This document shows, in pieces, positions 1 through 6,619 of a stretch of DNA of 64,000 bases. The DNA is from Pseudoalteromonas phenolica (GTDB lineage Bacteria > Pseudomonadota > Gammaproteobacteria > Enterobacterales > Alteromonadaceae): assembly GCF_005876835.1 (NCBI RefSeq), contig NZ_PPSW01000022.1:62001-126000 (forward strand), given 5' to 3'. The position numbers were made by a program, and so were the translations under genes. The stretch's first letter is position 1; every line of letters starts with the position of its first letter. The notes beneath the pieces are model-generated. The model saw only the letters and a list, made by a program, of their open reading frames with translations, had not been told where the DNA came from and ran no database searches.

Positions 1-779
1 TGGCTAATCCTCATCTGTCAGTTGTAAAACGCCAATCAGAAAGCTCAGGTATTCCAAACATTGCTTCAGCGATACGAAACTACCCAGCAAACAAAATCGA
101 AGTACCATTCACCCAATATAAAGGGTTAGGCAATGGTGTCAGCTTTATAGATTGTGAGCCTAGTAACATTGAAGCGATGTGTATGAAAGTCTACAAAGAA
201 CTTGGTGGTAATGGCACTGATGATAACGTGGTATTGCTCTCATCCGTTAAGCACCAAGAAGGCGGCGTAGTTAACCTAAATAGCCACGTTTACGATGAGT
301 TTGCACTTGGTGAAAAGCTAACACTAGAACATACCGAGCTTGGCAATGTAAACCATAACATTGACGGCAGACCTCTTAAGGTTGGCGAGATGGTCATGTT
401 CACTCGCAATGACTACAAAAAGGACATTCGCAACGGCTCTGTTGGAAAAGTATTGAGCTTCAATGATGAAACGGTGACCATTGACTTTGAAGGTAACATC
501 GTTGAGCTAGCACTGAATGATTTATGCAATATTGAGCGTGCTTATGCGATGACTGTACATAAGTCTCAAGGCTCTCAATATGAGCGGGTCATTATCGTAG
601 TTAAAAACAGCAGAAATATTGATAGGCACTTGCTTTACACCGCAGTGACAAGAGCTAAAAAGCAAGCGATTTTCGTCGGTTGTCGATGTACATTTTATTC
701 TGCATTACAAAAGTCTAATGCTTTAAATCGACGAACCCTTCTCCACAACCACTTTGAACGTGTTGTAGATAATCGATAG
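1..779 (+). CDS. RecD/UvrD-like DNA helicase, C-terminal part (5' end outside window)
   Basis: The frame is open from the first bases of the window, so the real start lies upstream; the ATG at 177 is internal. The visible 258 residues include the UvrD_C_2 / RecD-type motor end: AYAMTVHKSQGSQYE (SF1 helicase motif V region) followed by LLYTAVTRAKK (motif VI with its arginine). Before these is a small beta-rich insert typical of RecD-like helicases. It would be an ATP-driven 5'-3' DNA translocase, probably stand-alone since no recB or recC is visible. It is codirectional with the mer genes that follow 85 bases later, which suggests it is cargo or a maintenance gene of the same island. The family call is firm; the biological role is not determinable from this fragment. 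Confidence 0.8.
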   Translation, partial: ANPHLSVVKRQSESSGIPNIASAIRNYPANKIEVPFTQYKGLGNGVSFIDCEPSNIEAMCMKVYKELGGNGTDDNVVLLSSVKHQEGGVVNLNSHVYDEFALGEKLTLEHTELGNVNHNIDGRPLKVGEMVMFTRNDYKKDIRNGSVGKVLSFNDETVTIDFEGNIVELALNDLCNIERAYAMTVHKSQGSQYERVIIVVKNSRNIDRHLLYTAVTRAKKQAIFVGCRCTFYSALQKSNALNRRTLLHNHFERVVDNR

Positions 780-864
780 GGTTACCGTTACTAGATTTAC
801 CGTATCGATATAAGCAGCATATATGTAAAATGAAACGAGAATTTACCAAAAAATAGGCCACATT

Positions 865-1263
865 ATGCCAAACAGAACTATTAGCAAACTGGCAAAAGAA
901 GTTGGGGTGAATGTCGAAACTATCCGCTTTTACGAGCGCAAAAGTTTAATCGAACAACCTGTTAAACCAGAGACAGGCTACCGACATTACTCTGATGATA
1001 TTGTGAACAGAGTGAGATTCATTAAACGTACCCAAGAATTAGGATTTTCTTTAAAAGAGATTGAAAATCTACTTAAATTAAACGACGCCCCATGTAGCCA
1101 AGTTCAAGATTTGGCTGAAGCCAAGCTAGAATCTGTAGCCGATAAGATCAGTGATTTAAAAAAATTACAAAAGGCGTTAACCGAGTTGGTTGGTTTATGT
1201 CATTCTAATGCCGATAAAAACACCTGCCCAGTCATTGACTCACTTCAACCGAATTCAAAATAA
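865..1263 (+). CDS. merR: MerR, mercury(II)-responsive transcriptional regulator
   Basis: 132 residues. An N-terminal MerR winged helix (residues 5-40, with TIRFYERKSLI), a long dimerisation helix, and three cysteines at 77, 112 and 121. Their 35/9 spacing equals that of the Hg(II)-binding cysteines of classical MerR (82/117/126 in Tn501), which argues for mercury rather than Zn, Cd or Cu sensing. MerR normally represses, then with Hg(II) underwinds and activates, the mer promoter. Here merR is codirectional with merTPCA instead of divergent; the operator lies downstream of merR at 1274-1305. Its own promoter was not identified with confidence in the 85 bases upstream. Confidence 0.95.
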   Translation: MPNRTISKLAKEVGVNVETIRFYERKSLIEQPVKPETGYRHYSDDIVNRVRFIKRTQELGFSLKEIENLLKLNDAPCSQVQDLAEAKLESVADKISDLKKLQKALTELVGLCHSNADKNTCPVIDSLQPNSK

Positions 1264-1273
1264 CAAAAAACGC

Positions 1274-1305
1274 TTGACTCCGTACCTAGATACGGCATTT
1301 ATACT
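1274..1305 (+). promoter_or_regulatory. MerR operator/promoter of merTPCA
   Basis: A -35 TTGACT at 1274-1279 and -10 TATACT at 1300-1305 are separated by 20 bases (19 if TTATAC is used). The over-long spacer carries the dyad CCGTA-N6-TACGG at 1280-1295, nearly the same as the mer operator of Tn21/Tn501. This is the signature of a MerR-twisted promoter. It lies between merR and merT, so Hg(II) induction here would drive merTPCA without merR. Confidence 0.93.
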
Positions 1306-1337
1306 CTAGTTAAGTTCATAGACTGGAGTATGAAAAA

Positions 1338-1682
1338 TTGAACCAAGATTCAAACTTACCTTTGATTAGTGGGGTAATTGCAGCCATTGGTGCAGGATTA
1401 TGCTGTGCTGGACCGTTGGTTTTGCTTTTACTCGGCATTAGCGGTTCTTGGATAAGTAACCTAACGCTATTAGAGCCATACAGACCAATCTTTATAGTTT
1501 TGGTTATTGCTGCATTTGGGTTCGCAGGCTGGAAAGTTCATCGACCTATCGAAAAATGTGAGCAAGGCACTGCATGTGCAATTCCAAAAACAAGAAAACG
1601 CAGACAAGTCACTTTTTGGGTATCTTTATTAGTCGCACTTGTACTTGTGACGAGTAATTACTGGATCATTTGGTTTGCGTAA
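1338..1682 (+). CDS. merT: MerT, mercuric ion transport protein
   Basis: 114 residues starting at a TTG; GGAG at 1325-1328 is 9 bases upstream, and the nearby ATG at 1330 hits a stop after two codons. Three predicted membrane segments (about 10-30, 48-66, 94-112). A vicinal Cys pair (C22-C23, in GLCCAGP) in helix 1 and a second pair (C74, C80) in the cytoplasmic loop match MerT. It takes Hg(II) from MerP across the inner membrane and passes it to MerA. Length is close to the usual 116. First gene of the Hg-induced operon. Confidence 0.93.
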   Translation: MNQDSNLPLISGVIAAIGAGLCCAGPLVLLLLGISGSWISNLTLLEPYRPIFIVLVIAAFGFAGWKVHRPIEKCEQGTACAIPKTRKRRQVTFWVSLLVALVLVTSNYWIIWFA

Positions 1683-1717
1683 GTTTTCGAAAAATATTTA
1701 AAACGGAGAATATCATT

Positions 1718-1993
1718 ATGAAAAAATTAATAACTTGTTTATTACTTAGCGTGTCGGCGGCGTCTGTTGTGGCAAAAGAACAAACGGTTACGCTGGAAGT
1801 TCCTACCATGAACTGTGTGACCTGTCCGATTACCGTTAAAAAAGCCTTAGAAAACGTTGATGGTGTGAAACTCGCCAAAGTATCGTATGACACTAAATTA
1901 GCGTTGGTAACATTTGATGACGAAAAGGCCACCATCAAAGCACTCACTGATGCCACAACGAATGCGGGCTACCCATCCAAGAAAGTTAAGTAG
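1718..1993 (+). CDS. merP: MerP, periplasmic mercuric ion-binding protein
   Basis: 91 residues. ATG at 1718 with GGAG about 9 bases upstream; the open frame extends further upstream but without support. A signal peptide (cleavage likely after residue 19) precedes one heavy-metal-associated domain with the MNCVTC motif (C33 and C36), the same positions as in classical MerP. It scavenges Hg(II) in the periplasm and hands it to MerT. Lies 35 bases after merT and 4 bases before merC. Confidence 0.93.
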   Translation: MKKLITCLLLSVSAASVVAKEQTVTLEVPTMNCVTCPITVKKALENVDGVKLAKVSYDTKLALVTFDDEKATIKALTDATTNAGYPSKKVK

Positions 1994-1997
1994 TCTT

Positions 1998-2444
1998 ATG
2001 AAGAAACTACTGAATATAACCACACGTTTTGGAGAAAAAGCAGGTGCTATTGGAGCGCTCGTTTCCGCGATGGGGTGTGCGATGTGTTTCCCTGCAATTG
2101 CCAGCTTAGGCGCTGCAATTGGCATGGGATTCCTGAGTCAGTGGGAAGGACTGTTTATCAATACCTTATTGCCCTTTTTTGCTTGGGTTGTACTCGTACT
2201 AAATGGTTTAGGATGGCTGAGTCATAAACAATGGCGACGAAGCGCCATCGGTATGATAGCTCCCGTCTTTTTACTATTGTCTTTGTACCCTTGGTTTAAA
2301 TATGGGTGGAGTACATACGTAACCTATTCAGCGCTGGGGTTAATGGTCTTGGTATCGCTGTGGGATATATTTTCACCTGCTTACCATCGCTGTGATGACA
2401 CATGTGACACAACTGACAATATTGGCGCTAAGGAGTTAAAATGA
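1998..2444 (+). CDS. merC: MerC, inner-membrane mercury transporter
   Basis: 148 residues from the ATG at 1998. A longer in-frame start at 1914 would overlap most of merP's end and is rejected. Four predicted membrane helices; helix 1 contains GCAMCFPA (C27, C30), followed by a stretch (LGAAIGMGFLSQWEG) very like Tn21 MerC. MerC is an additional Hg(II) importer used alongside or instead of MerT. The C-terminal tail is cysteine-bearing (HRCDDTC). Its stop overlaps the merA start as ATGA at 2441-2444, implying translational coupling. Confidence 0.9.
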   Translation: MKKLLNITTRFGEKAGAIGALVSAMGCAMCFPAIASLGAAIGMGFLSQWEGLFINTLLPFFAWVVLVLNGLGWLSHKQWRRSAIGMIAPVFLLLSLYPWFKYGWSTYVTYSALGLMVLVSLWDIFSPAYHRCDDTCDTTDNIGAKELK

Positions 2445-4081
2445 TCAAGTTAAGTATTCAAGGCATGACATGCCCCAGTTGTGCACCTAAGGTTCACAAT
2501 AAAATTATCAAACTAGAAGGCGTACTTGACGTTTCAGTCTCTTATGAAGAGAGTTTAGTCTCAATCACTCCTTCAGAAGATTTCAACGTCCAGAGTGCAA
2601 TTGACGCCTTAGAATCAGAGGGCTACCAATCTCATGTGCAGAAGAATTCTTGCTGTGCACCTGAGCAATTTGCATCAAATGAAAAAGAACTACATGTTGC
2701 CATTATCGGCAGTGGTTCTGGCGCATTCGCTTGTGCAACTAAGGCGGCTGAAGGTGGCGCAAAAGTTACCATCATTGAAGGAGCTGATGTTATAGGTGGC
2801 TGCTGCGTAAATGTTGGTTGTGTGCCATCTAAAATATTGATCAGAGCCGCACAACTCGCAGAGCAGCAACGTAACAATCCATTTTCAGGTCTTGAAAATC
2901 AACAACCACAATTAAATCGAGCCTTATTGTCGCAGCAACAGTCGGCTCGTGTTGAAGAATTGAGACATGCTAAATACCAGAACATATTAGATACAAACCC
3001 TTCCCTGAGTCTTATCAAGGGGTATGCACAGTTCAAAAACGCCAGCACTCTGATTATTGATAAACCAGACGGTGAACAACAAGAAATCAGTGCGGATAAA
3101 ATTTTAATTGCTACGGGATCTACTCCCACCATTCCAGAAATCAATGGGTTGAGCGATACACCTTATTGGACTTCCACAGAAGCACTATTTGCGACTGATT
3201 TACCAGAGCATTTGGTTGTTATTGGTTCGTCGGTAGTAGCACTAGAAATTGCTCAGGCGTATCGTCGGTTGGGTTCTGAAGTCACGGTGCTTGCAAGGCA
3301 TACCTTACTATATCGGGAAGACCCGCTATTAGGTGAAGAGTTGGAGAAGTGCTTCAAAAAAGAAGGCATCAATGTTCTTACCGATACGAGTGCCAATAAC
3401 ATTGCCCATGATGGTAAATACTTTATTATCGATTCAAACAACGGTCGAATTACTTCTGACAAACTACTTGTATCTGCGGGACGTCATGCAAACACTGAAA
3501 AGCTCAACCTAGAAGCGGTGGGTGTACAAGTTACCGAGCTAGGCGAAGTAATGGTCGATGCAAAGATGCAAACAAATGTCGAAGGTATATATGCAGCAGG
3601 TGACTGCTCAAACATGCCACAATTTGTTTACGTAGCGGCAGCCGCAGGTAGCCGTGCAGGAACGAATATGACTGGTGGTGACGTGAGTTTAGATCTAACG
3701 ACTATGCCTGCCGTTATTTTTACCGATCCCCAAGTAGCCACGGTAGGATTAACAGAAACTCAAGCGAACCAGCAAGGCATCAGTACGATAAGTCGGGTGT
3801 TACCAATGGAAAATGTGCCTAGAGCATTAGCAAACTTTGAAACTGACGGGTTTATTAAATTAGTTGCAGAGGAATCCACAGGTAAGCTGATAGGCGCACA
3901 AATATTAGCTCATGAAGGAGGTGAGCTTGTTCAAAGTGCAGCACTTGCCATTCACAACAAGATGACAGTTGAAGAACTTGCAGGACAATTATTTCCCTAC
4001 CTGACAATGGCAGAGGGATTGAAACTATGCGCTCAAACCTTTCATAAAGACGTATCTGAATTATCCTGCTGCGCAGCTTAA
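2441..4081 (+). CDS. merA: MerA, mercuric reductase with N-terminal metal-binding domain
   Basis: 546 residues, near the usual ~560. Residues 1-65 are an HMA domain with GMTCPSC (C11, C14). An FAD domain follows (GSGSGAFACAT near 90), then the redox-active segment GGCCVNVGCVPSK with active cysteines C122 and C127. The NADPH domain and dimerisation domain follow. The C-terminal vicinal pair (SCCAA; C543-C544) receives Hg(II) in the active site. It reduces Hg(II) to volatile Hg(0) with NADPH in the cytoplasm. Odd point: most MerA have GGTCVNVGC; here residue 121 is Cys, giving a CC pair, and there is another CC at 71-72. Terminator follows at 4103. Confidence 0.96.
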   Translation: MIKLSIQGMTCPSCAPKVHNKIIKLEGVLDVSVSYEESLVSITPSEDFNVQSAIDALESEGYQSHVQKNSCCAPEQFASNEKELHVAIIGSGSGAFACATKAAEGGAKVTIIEGADVIGGCCVNVGCVPSKILIRAAQLAEQQRNNPFSGLENQQPQLNRALLSQQQSARVEELRHAKYQNILDTNPSLSLIKGYAQFKNASTLIIDKPDGEQQEISADKILIATGSTPTIPEINGLSDTPYWTSTEALFATDLPEHLVVIGSSVVALEIAQAYRRLGSEVTVLARHTLLYREDPLLGEELEKCFKKEGINVLTDTSANNIAHDGKYFIIDSNNGRITSDKLLVSAGRHANTEKLNLEAVGVQVTELGEVMVDAKMQTNVEGIYAAGDCSNMPQFVYVAAAAGSRAGTNMTGGDVSLDLTTMPAVIFTDPQVATVGLTETQANQQGISTISRVLPMENVPRALANFETDGFIKLVAEESTGKLIGAQILAHEGGELVQSAALAIHNKMTVEELAGQLFPYLTMAEGLKLCAQTFHKDVSELSCCAA

Positions 4082-4102
4082 TCGCTATCCCAAACAAGTT
4101 GA

Positions 4103-4132
4103 AGCTAGTGCTTACACTAGCTCTCTTTTTAT
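4103..4132 (+). terminator. Terminator of the mer operon
   Basis: Perfect 8-bp stem AGCTAGTG / CACTAGCT with a 4-base loop (4103-4122) followed by CTCTTTTT. It lies 21 bases after the merA stop, consistent with the operon ending at merA (no merD or merE visible). Confidence 0.85.
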
Positions 4133-4276
4133 TCAACGATCATAGCAAACACCTTCTGTTCTTCTTATCTCAGACGTGTAATTTGGCAACACTAAATTCA
4201 ACTCTCCCCTAAGATACTGATAAATCGTCCTATTATTCTCGATAAGATTTAACGTTACAGGATGAACTAAAACAGG
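4133..4276 (-). pseudogene. Possible remnant of a reverse-strand gene 3' end
   Basis: On the minus strand 47 codons are open and end in TGA at 4133-4135. The frame is closed upstream by a TAG (4277-4279) and has no ATG. The implied peptide has a protein-like composition (for example NNRTIYQYLRGEL). I could not assign a family. It may be the tail of a decayed island gene near the insertion boundary, or chance. Confidence 0.25.
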
Positions 4277-4400
4277 CTAAATATGATAGTATCAAAGTAG
4301 CAAGTTGAACTTGTTAAGAAAGCCAACAAAAACCTATTTTTGATAGCCTTTTTAATGATACTTATTTATACTGATAGAAAAGAATTTAAGGATTAAAGTT

Positions 4401-4490
4401 ATGTTTGTGAAGAGTGCAAGAGATAACAAGGCGTGCAACCAACCCACCCACTCAGTGATACTAAAAAACTCACGACATAACAAAATTTAA
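4401..4490 (+). CDS. Possible 29-residue leader peptide ahead of nrdB
   Basis: A 30-codon frame with ATG at 4401 and AAGGA at 4388-4392, about 8 bases upstream. The product (MFVKSARDNKAC...) matches nothing I recognise. It stops 7 bases before a terminator-like hairpin, which is itself 22 bases before nrdB, an arrangement resembling an attenuated leader. It could equally be a fragment of disrupted sequence at the island boundary. Confidence 0.3.
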   Translation: MFVKSARDNKACNQPTHSVILKNSRHNKI

Positions 4491-4497
4491 TTAAGAC

Positions 4498-4528
4498 GTG
4501 AGTAAGCAGTGTGCTTGCTCACTTTTTT
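4498..4528 (+). terminator. Terminator-like hairpin immediately upstream of nrdB
   Basis: 10-bp stem GTGAGTAAGC / GCTTGCTCAC (one G-T wobble), 5-base loop, then six T (4523-4528). The form is a canonical intrinsic terminator but it precedes nrdB by only 22 bases, so it could end incoming transcription or attenuate nrdB expression. Confidence 0.7.
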
Positions 4529-4550
4529 GCGTTATCGAGTATTAAAAAAT

Positions 4551-5681
4551 ATGTCTTATTCTACATTTAGCAGAAATCATAACGACCAGTTAAAAGAACC
4601 AATGTTTTTTGGTCAAACTGTAAACGTGTCACGTTATGACCAGCAGAAATACCCTATTTTTGAAAAATTAATTGAAAAGCAACTCTCTTTTTTCTGGCGT
4701 CCAGAAGAAGTTGATGTATCTAAAGACCGCTTAGATTTCCAAGCGTTGCCAGAGCATGAAAAGCACATTTTTTTAAGCAACTTGAAATATCAAACATTGC
4801 TAGATAGTGTGCAAGGCCGTTCACCAAATGTTGCATTATTGCCTATCGTTTCAATCCCAGAGCTTGAAACTTGGATTGAAACTTGGGCGTTCAGTGAAAC
4901 AATTCACAGCCGTTCATATACACATATTATTCGTAACGTAACGCAGTCACCTGAAGTTATCTTTGACGACATCGTAAGCAACGACAAAATCAATGAGCGT
5001 GCTGATGCGGTTACTAAATATTACGACGAACTAATCGAAAAGGTATCAATTTATAACCTTTACGGTGAAGGTAAGCATGTAATTAATGGTGAAGAAGTTC
5101 GAATTAACTTATTTGAGCTTAAGAAACTACTTTATCTTTGCATCATGTCTGTAAACATTTTAGAAGCTATTCGCTTCTATGTCAGCTTCGCTTGCTCATT
5201 TGCTTTTGCTGAGCGTGAACTAATGGAAGGTAACGCAAAGATCATCAAGCTTATCGCCCGTGACGAAGCCCTTCACCTTTCTGGTACGCAGCATATTCTT
5301 AATATTATGCAAGAAGGTAAAGACGATCCTGAGATGTCTATTGTTGCAGCGCAATGTGAAGCTGAAGCAATTCGTATGTTCGAAGAAGCGGCACAGCAAG
5401 AGAAAGAATGGGCTGAATACCTGTTCAAAGATGGCTCTATGATTGGTCTAAACAAAGACATCCTTTGCCAATATGTTGAATACATTACTAACACACGTAT
5501 GTCAGCAGTTGGCTTAAAGCCTATTTTTGAGACAAAGAGCAATCCAATCCCGTGGATCAATGCCTGGTTGGTATCAGACAACGTGCAAGTTGCTCCGCAA
5601 GAAGCTGAGATCAGCTCTTACCTAGTCGGTCAAATCGACTCTCAAGTCGATGCATCTGACTTCGGTGATTTCGATTTATAA
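4551..5681 (+). CDS. nrdB: Ribonucleotide reductase class Ia, beta subunit NrdB
   Basis: 376 residues from ATG 4551, chosen because [17 protein letters not shown] aligns with the E. coli NrdB N-terminus; the frame is open 14 codons further but without homology. The di-iron ligands D85, E116 and H119 ([12 protein letters not shown]) and the radical tyrosine Y123 are present, as are the later ERELMEG and ARDEALH ligand helices. NrdB makes the tyrosyl radical needed by NrdA to reduce ribonucleotides to deoxyribonucleotides. Its stop overlaps the ferredoxin start (TAATG). nrdA, normally just upstream, is absent; the mer block occupies that place. Confidence 0.97.
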   Translation: MSYSTFSRNHNDQLKEPMFFGQTVNVSRYDQQKYPIFEKLIEKQLSFFWRPEEVDVSKDRLDFQALPEHEKHIFLSNLKYQTLLDSVQGRSPNVALLPIVSIPELETWIETWAFSETIHSRSYTHIIRNVTQSPEVIFDDIVSNDKINERADAVTKYYDELIEKVSIYNLYGEGKHVINGEEVRINLFELKKLLYLCIMSVNILEAIRFYVSFACSFAFAERELMEGNAKIIKLIARDEALHLSGTQHILNIMQEGKDDPEMSIVAAQCEAEAIRMFEEAAQQEKEWAEYLFKDGSMIGLNKDILCQYVEYITNTRMSAVGLKPIFETKSNPIPWINAWLVSDNVQVAPQEAEISSYLVGQIDSQVDASDFGDFDL

Positions 5682-5953
5682 TGAATTCGAAACCCAGTTC
5701 TAAAATATCTATTGAAGAACATTCTGAGCCGCTAACATTTGCGGCTCAGTGCCCTTCCATACTAGATGCACTCGAAAAAGCAAATATTGAAGTTACTTAT
5801 CAATGTAGAGAAGGCTTTTGTGGTGCATGTAGAGCCAAACTTAACTCAGGTGAAGTGATTTACAACCAAGAGCCGTTAGCTTTTGTAAGAGATGGTGAAG
5901 TGTTAATGTGTTGCTCTAAACCTTTAACTGATATTTCAATCACATTACTCTAG
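5681..5953 (+). CDS. yfaE: YfaE-type [2Fe-2S] ferredoxin, NrdB cofactor maintenance
   Basis: 90 residues overlapping the nrdB stop by one base. A plant-type 2Fe-2S domain with CREGFCGAC (C42, C47, C50) and a distal MCC (C77/C78). E. coli YfaE, in the same position after nrdB, supplies electrons to regenerate the diferric-tyrosyl radical cofactor of NrdB. The tight linkage supports the same role. The gene ends 2 bases from the convergent yaeQ-like gene. Confidence 0.93.
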   Translation: MNSKPSSKISIEEHSEPLTFAAQCPSILDALEKANIEVTYQCREGFCGACRAKLNSGEVIYNQEPLAFVRDGEVLMCCSKPLTDISITLL

Positions 5954-5955
5954 TT

Positions 5956-6480
5956 TTAACAAAGTTGTTTTACTTCTGTTTGATAATAACCTGACTTATC
6001 ACTCACACTCATCGAATTCTGTTCAATTAAAATGTCCCAATGCATACTATTGGTTAGATTTGTTTTTAGATCTTCTAAGAAGCTAGCTTTAATGCTAAAA
6101 ATACTAATATTGTGATGTTGTATTAAGTGTGATGAAACTTCTTTGTACCAATGCTCACCATCGATAGTTAAAATCAAAAGTCTATTATAAAGTTTACATA
6201 GTCGGGTAATTTCGCTTATGTCTAACTCTGACACATATAAAGCTAAGACAATCTTTTGCTCATCGTTTTCACACCAAACATCCGGATACGATTTGTCTGA
6301 CTTTTGATTCAAAAAAGTACGTTGATTATAAGAAAGTGCACAAAACCCTAGTATCCTAAGTAAAAAGTGCTCTAGACTTTCTCTTTTTGCAACAGCAGCT
6401 GTAAACACTTCTATATGATTTGCATGGTGAAAAAGATCCGCCACTTTTAACCTTGCTTTAAAGACAAAAGGTTTGCTCAT
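5956..6480 (-). CDS. yaeQ: YaeQ family protein
   Basis: 174 residues. It has the YaeQ pattern: an N-terminal KARLKVADLFHHANH strand-helix, then a LxRILGFC...Y segment, then PDVWCENDEQKI corresponding to the conserved PD.W..N......W region, and the ISIFSI strand. YaeQ has a fold related to PD-(D/E)XK nucleases; its function is unsettled. It is convergent with yfaE and monocistronic as far as can be seen. Identity to the E. coli protein looks modest, so the family call is good but orthology is less sure. Confidence 0.75.
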   Translation of the reverse strand: MSKPFVFKARLKVADLFHHANHIEVFTAAVAKRESLEHFLLRILGFCALSYNQRTFLNQKSDKSYPDVWCENDEQKIVLALYVSELDISEITRLCKLYNRLLILTIDGEHWYKEVSSHLIQHHNISIFSIKASFLEDLKTNLTNSMHWDILIEQNSMSVSDKSGYYQTEVKQLC

Positions 6481-6576
6481 CAGATACTCCTATCCCTAAT
6501 GAACTAACTTTAGGTCAAAAATGCGATAATTCAACAAAGCTACAGTATAACATTCGTTGATCGCAAGCATGGTGTT

Positions 6577-6589
6577 GTTATACCATAAC
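6577..6589 (+). promoter_or_regulatory. Zur-like operator upstream of the His-rich TonB receptor
   Basis: GTTATACCATAAC matches 12 of 13 positions of the gammaproteobacterial Zur core GTTATA-N-TATAAC as I recall it. It lies 30 bases before the receptor start, within the expected promoter zone. A second TATAAC half-site occurs just upstream near 6547. This supports zinc-dependent repression of the receptor. Confidence 0.7.
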
Positions 6590-6619
6590 CATAACTGAGA
6601 ACATTAATGAAGTACTAAG

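Larger units (their letters stand above)
4133..4550. other. Junction region between mer operon and nrdB
   Basis: 418 bases with no established gene. It contains the possible minus-strand remnant (4133-4276), a short CAAGTT-G-AACTTG dyad just after 4300, a plausible -10 TATACT at 4367-4372 with a poor -35, a 29-codon ORF with a good ribosome site (4401-4490), and a terminator-like hairpin (4498-4528). If the mer block is an inserted island, its right attachment site should fall here; no flank is available to define the direct repeat. Confidence 0.5.

Noticed and set aside
1666..1956. Minus-strand frame opposite merP
   Set aside because: Antisense shadow of merT/merP; low-complexity Ser/Thr composition and no ribosome site.
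1914..1997. Longer merC start overlapping merP
   Set aside because: The extension lies in merP coding sequence and has no similarity to MerC; ATG 1998 gives the family length.
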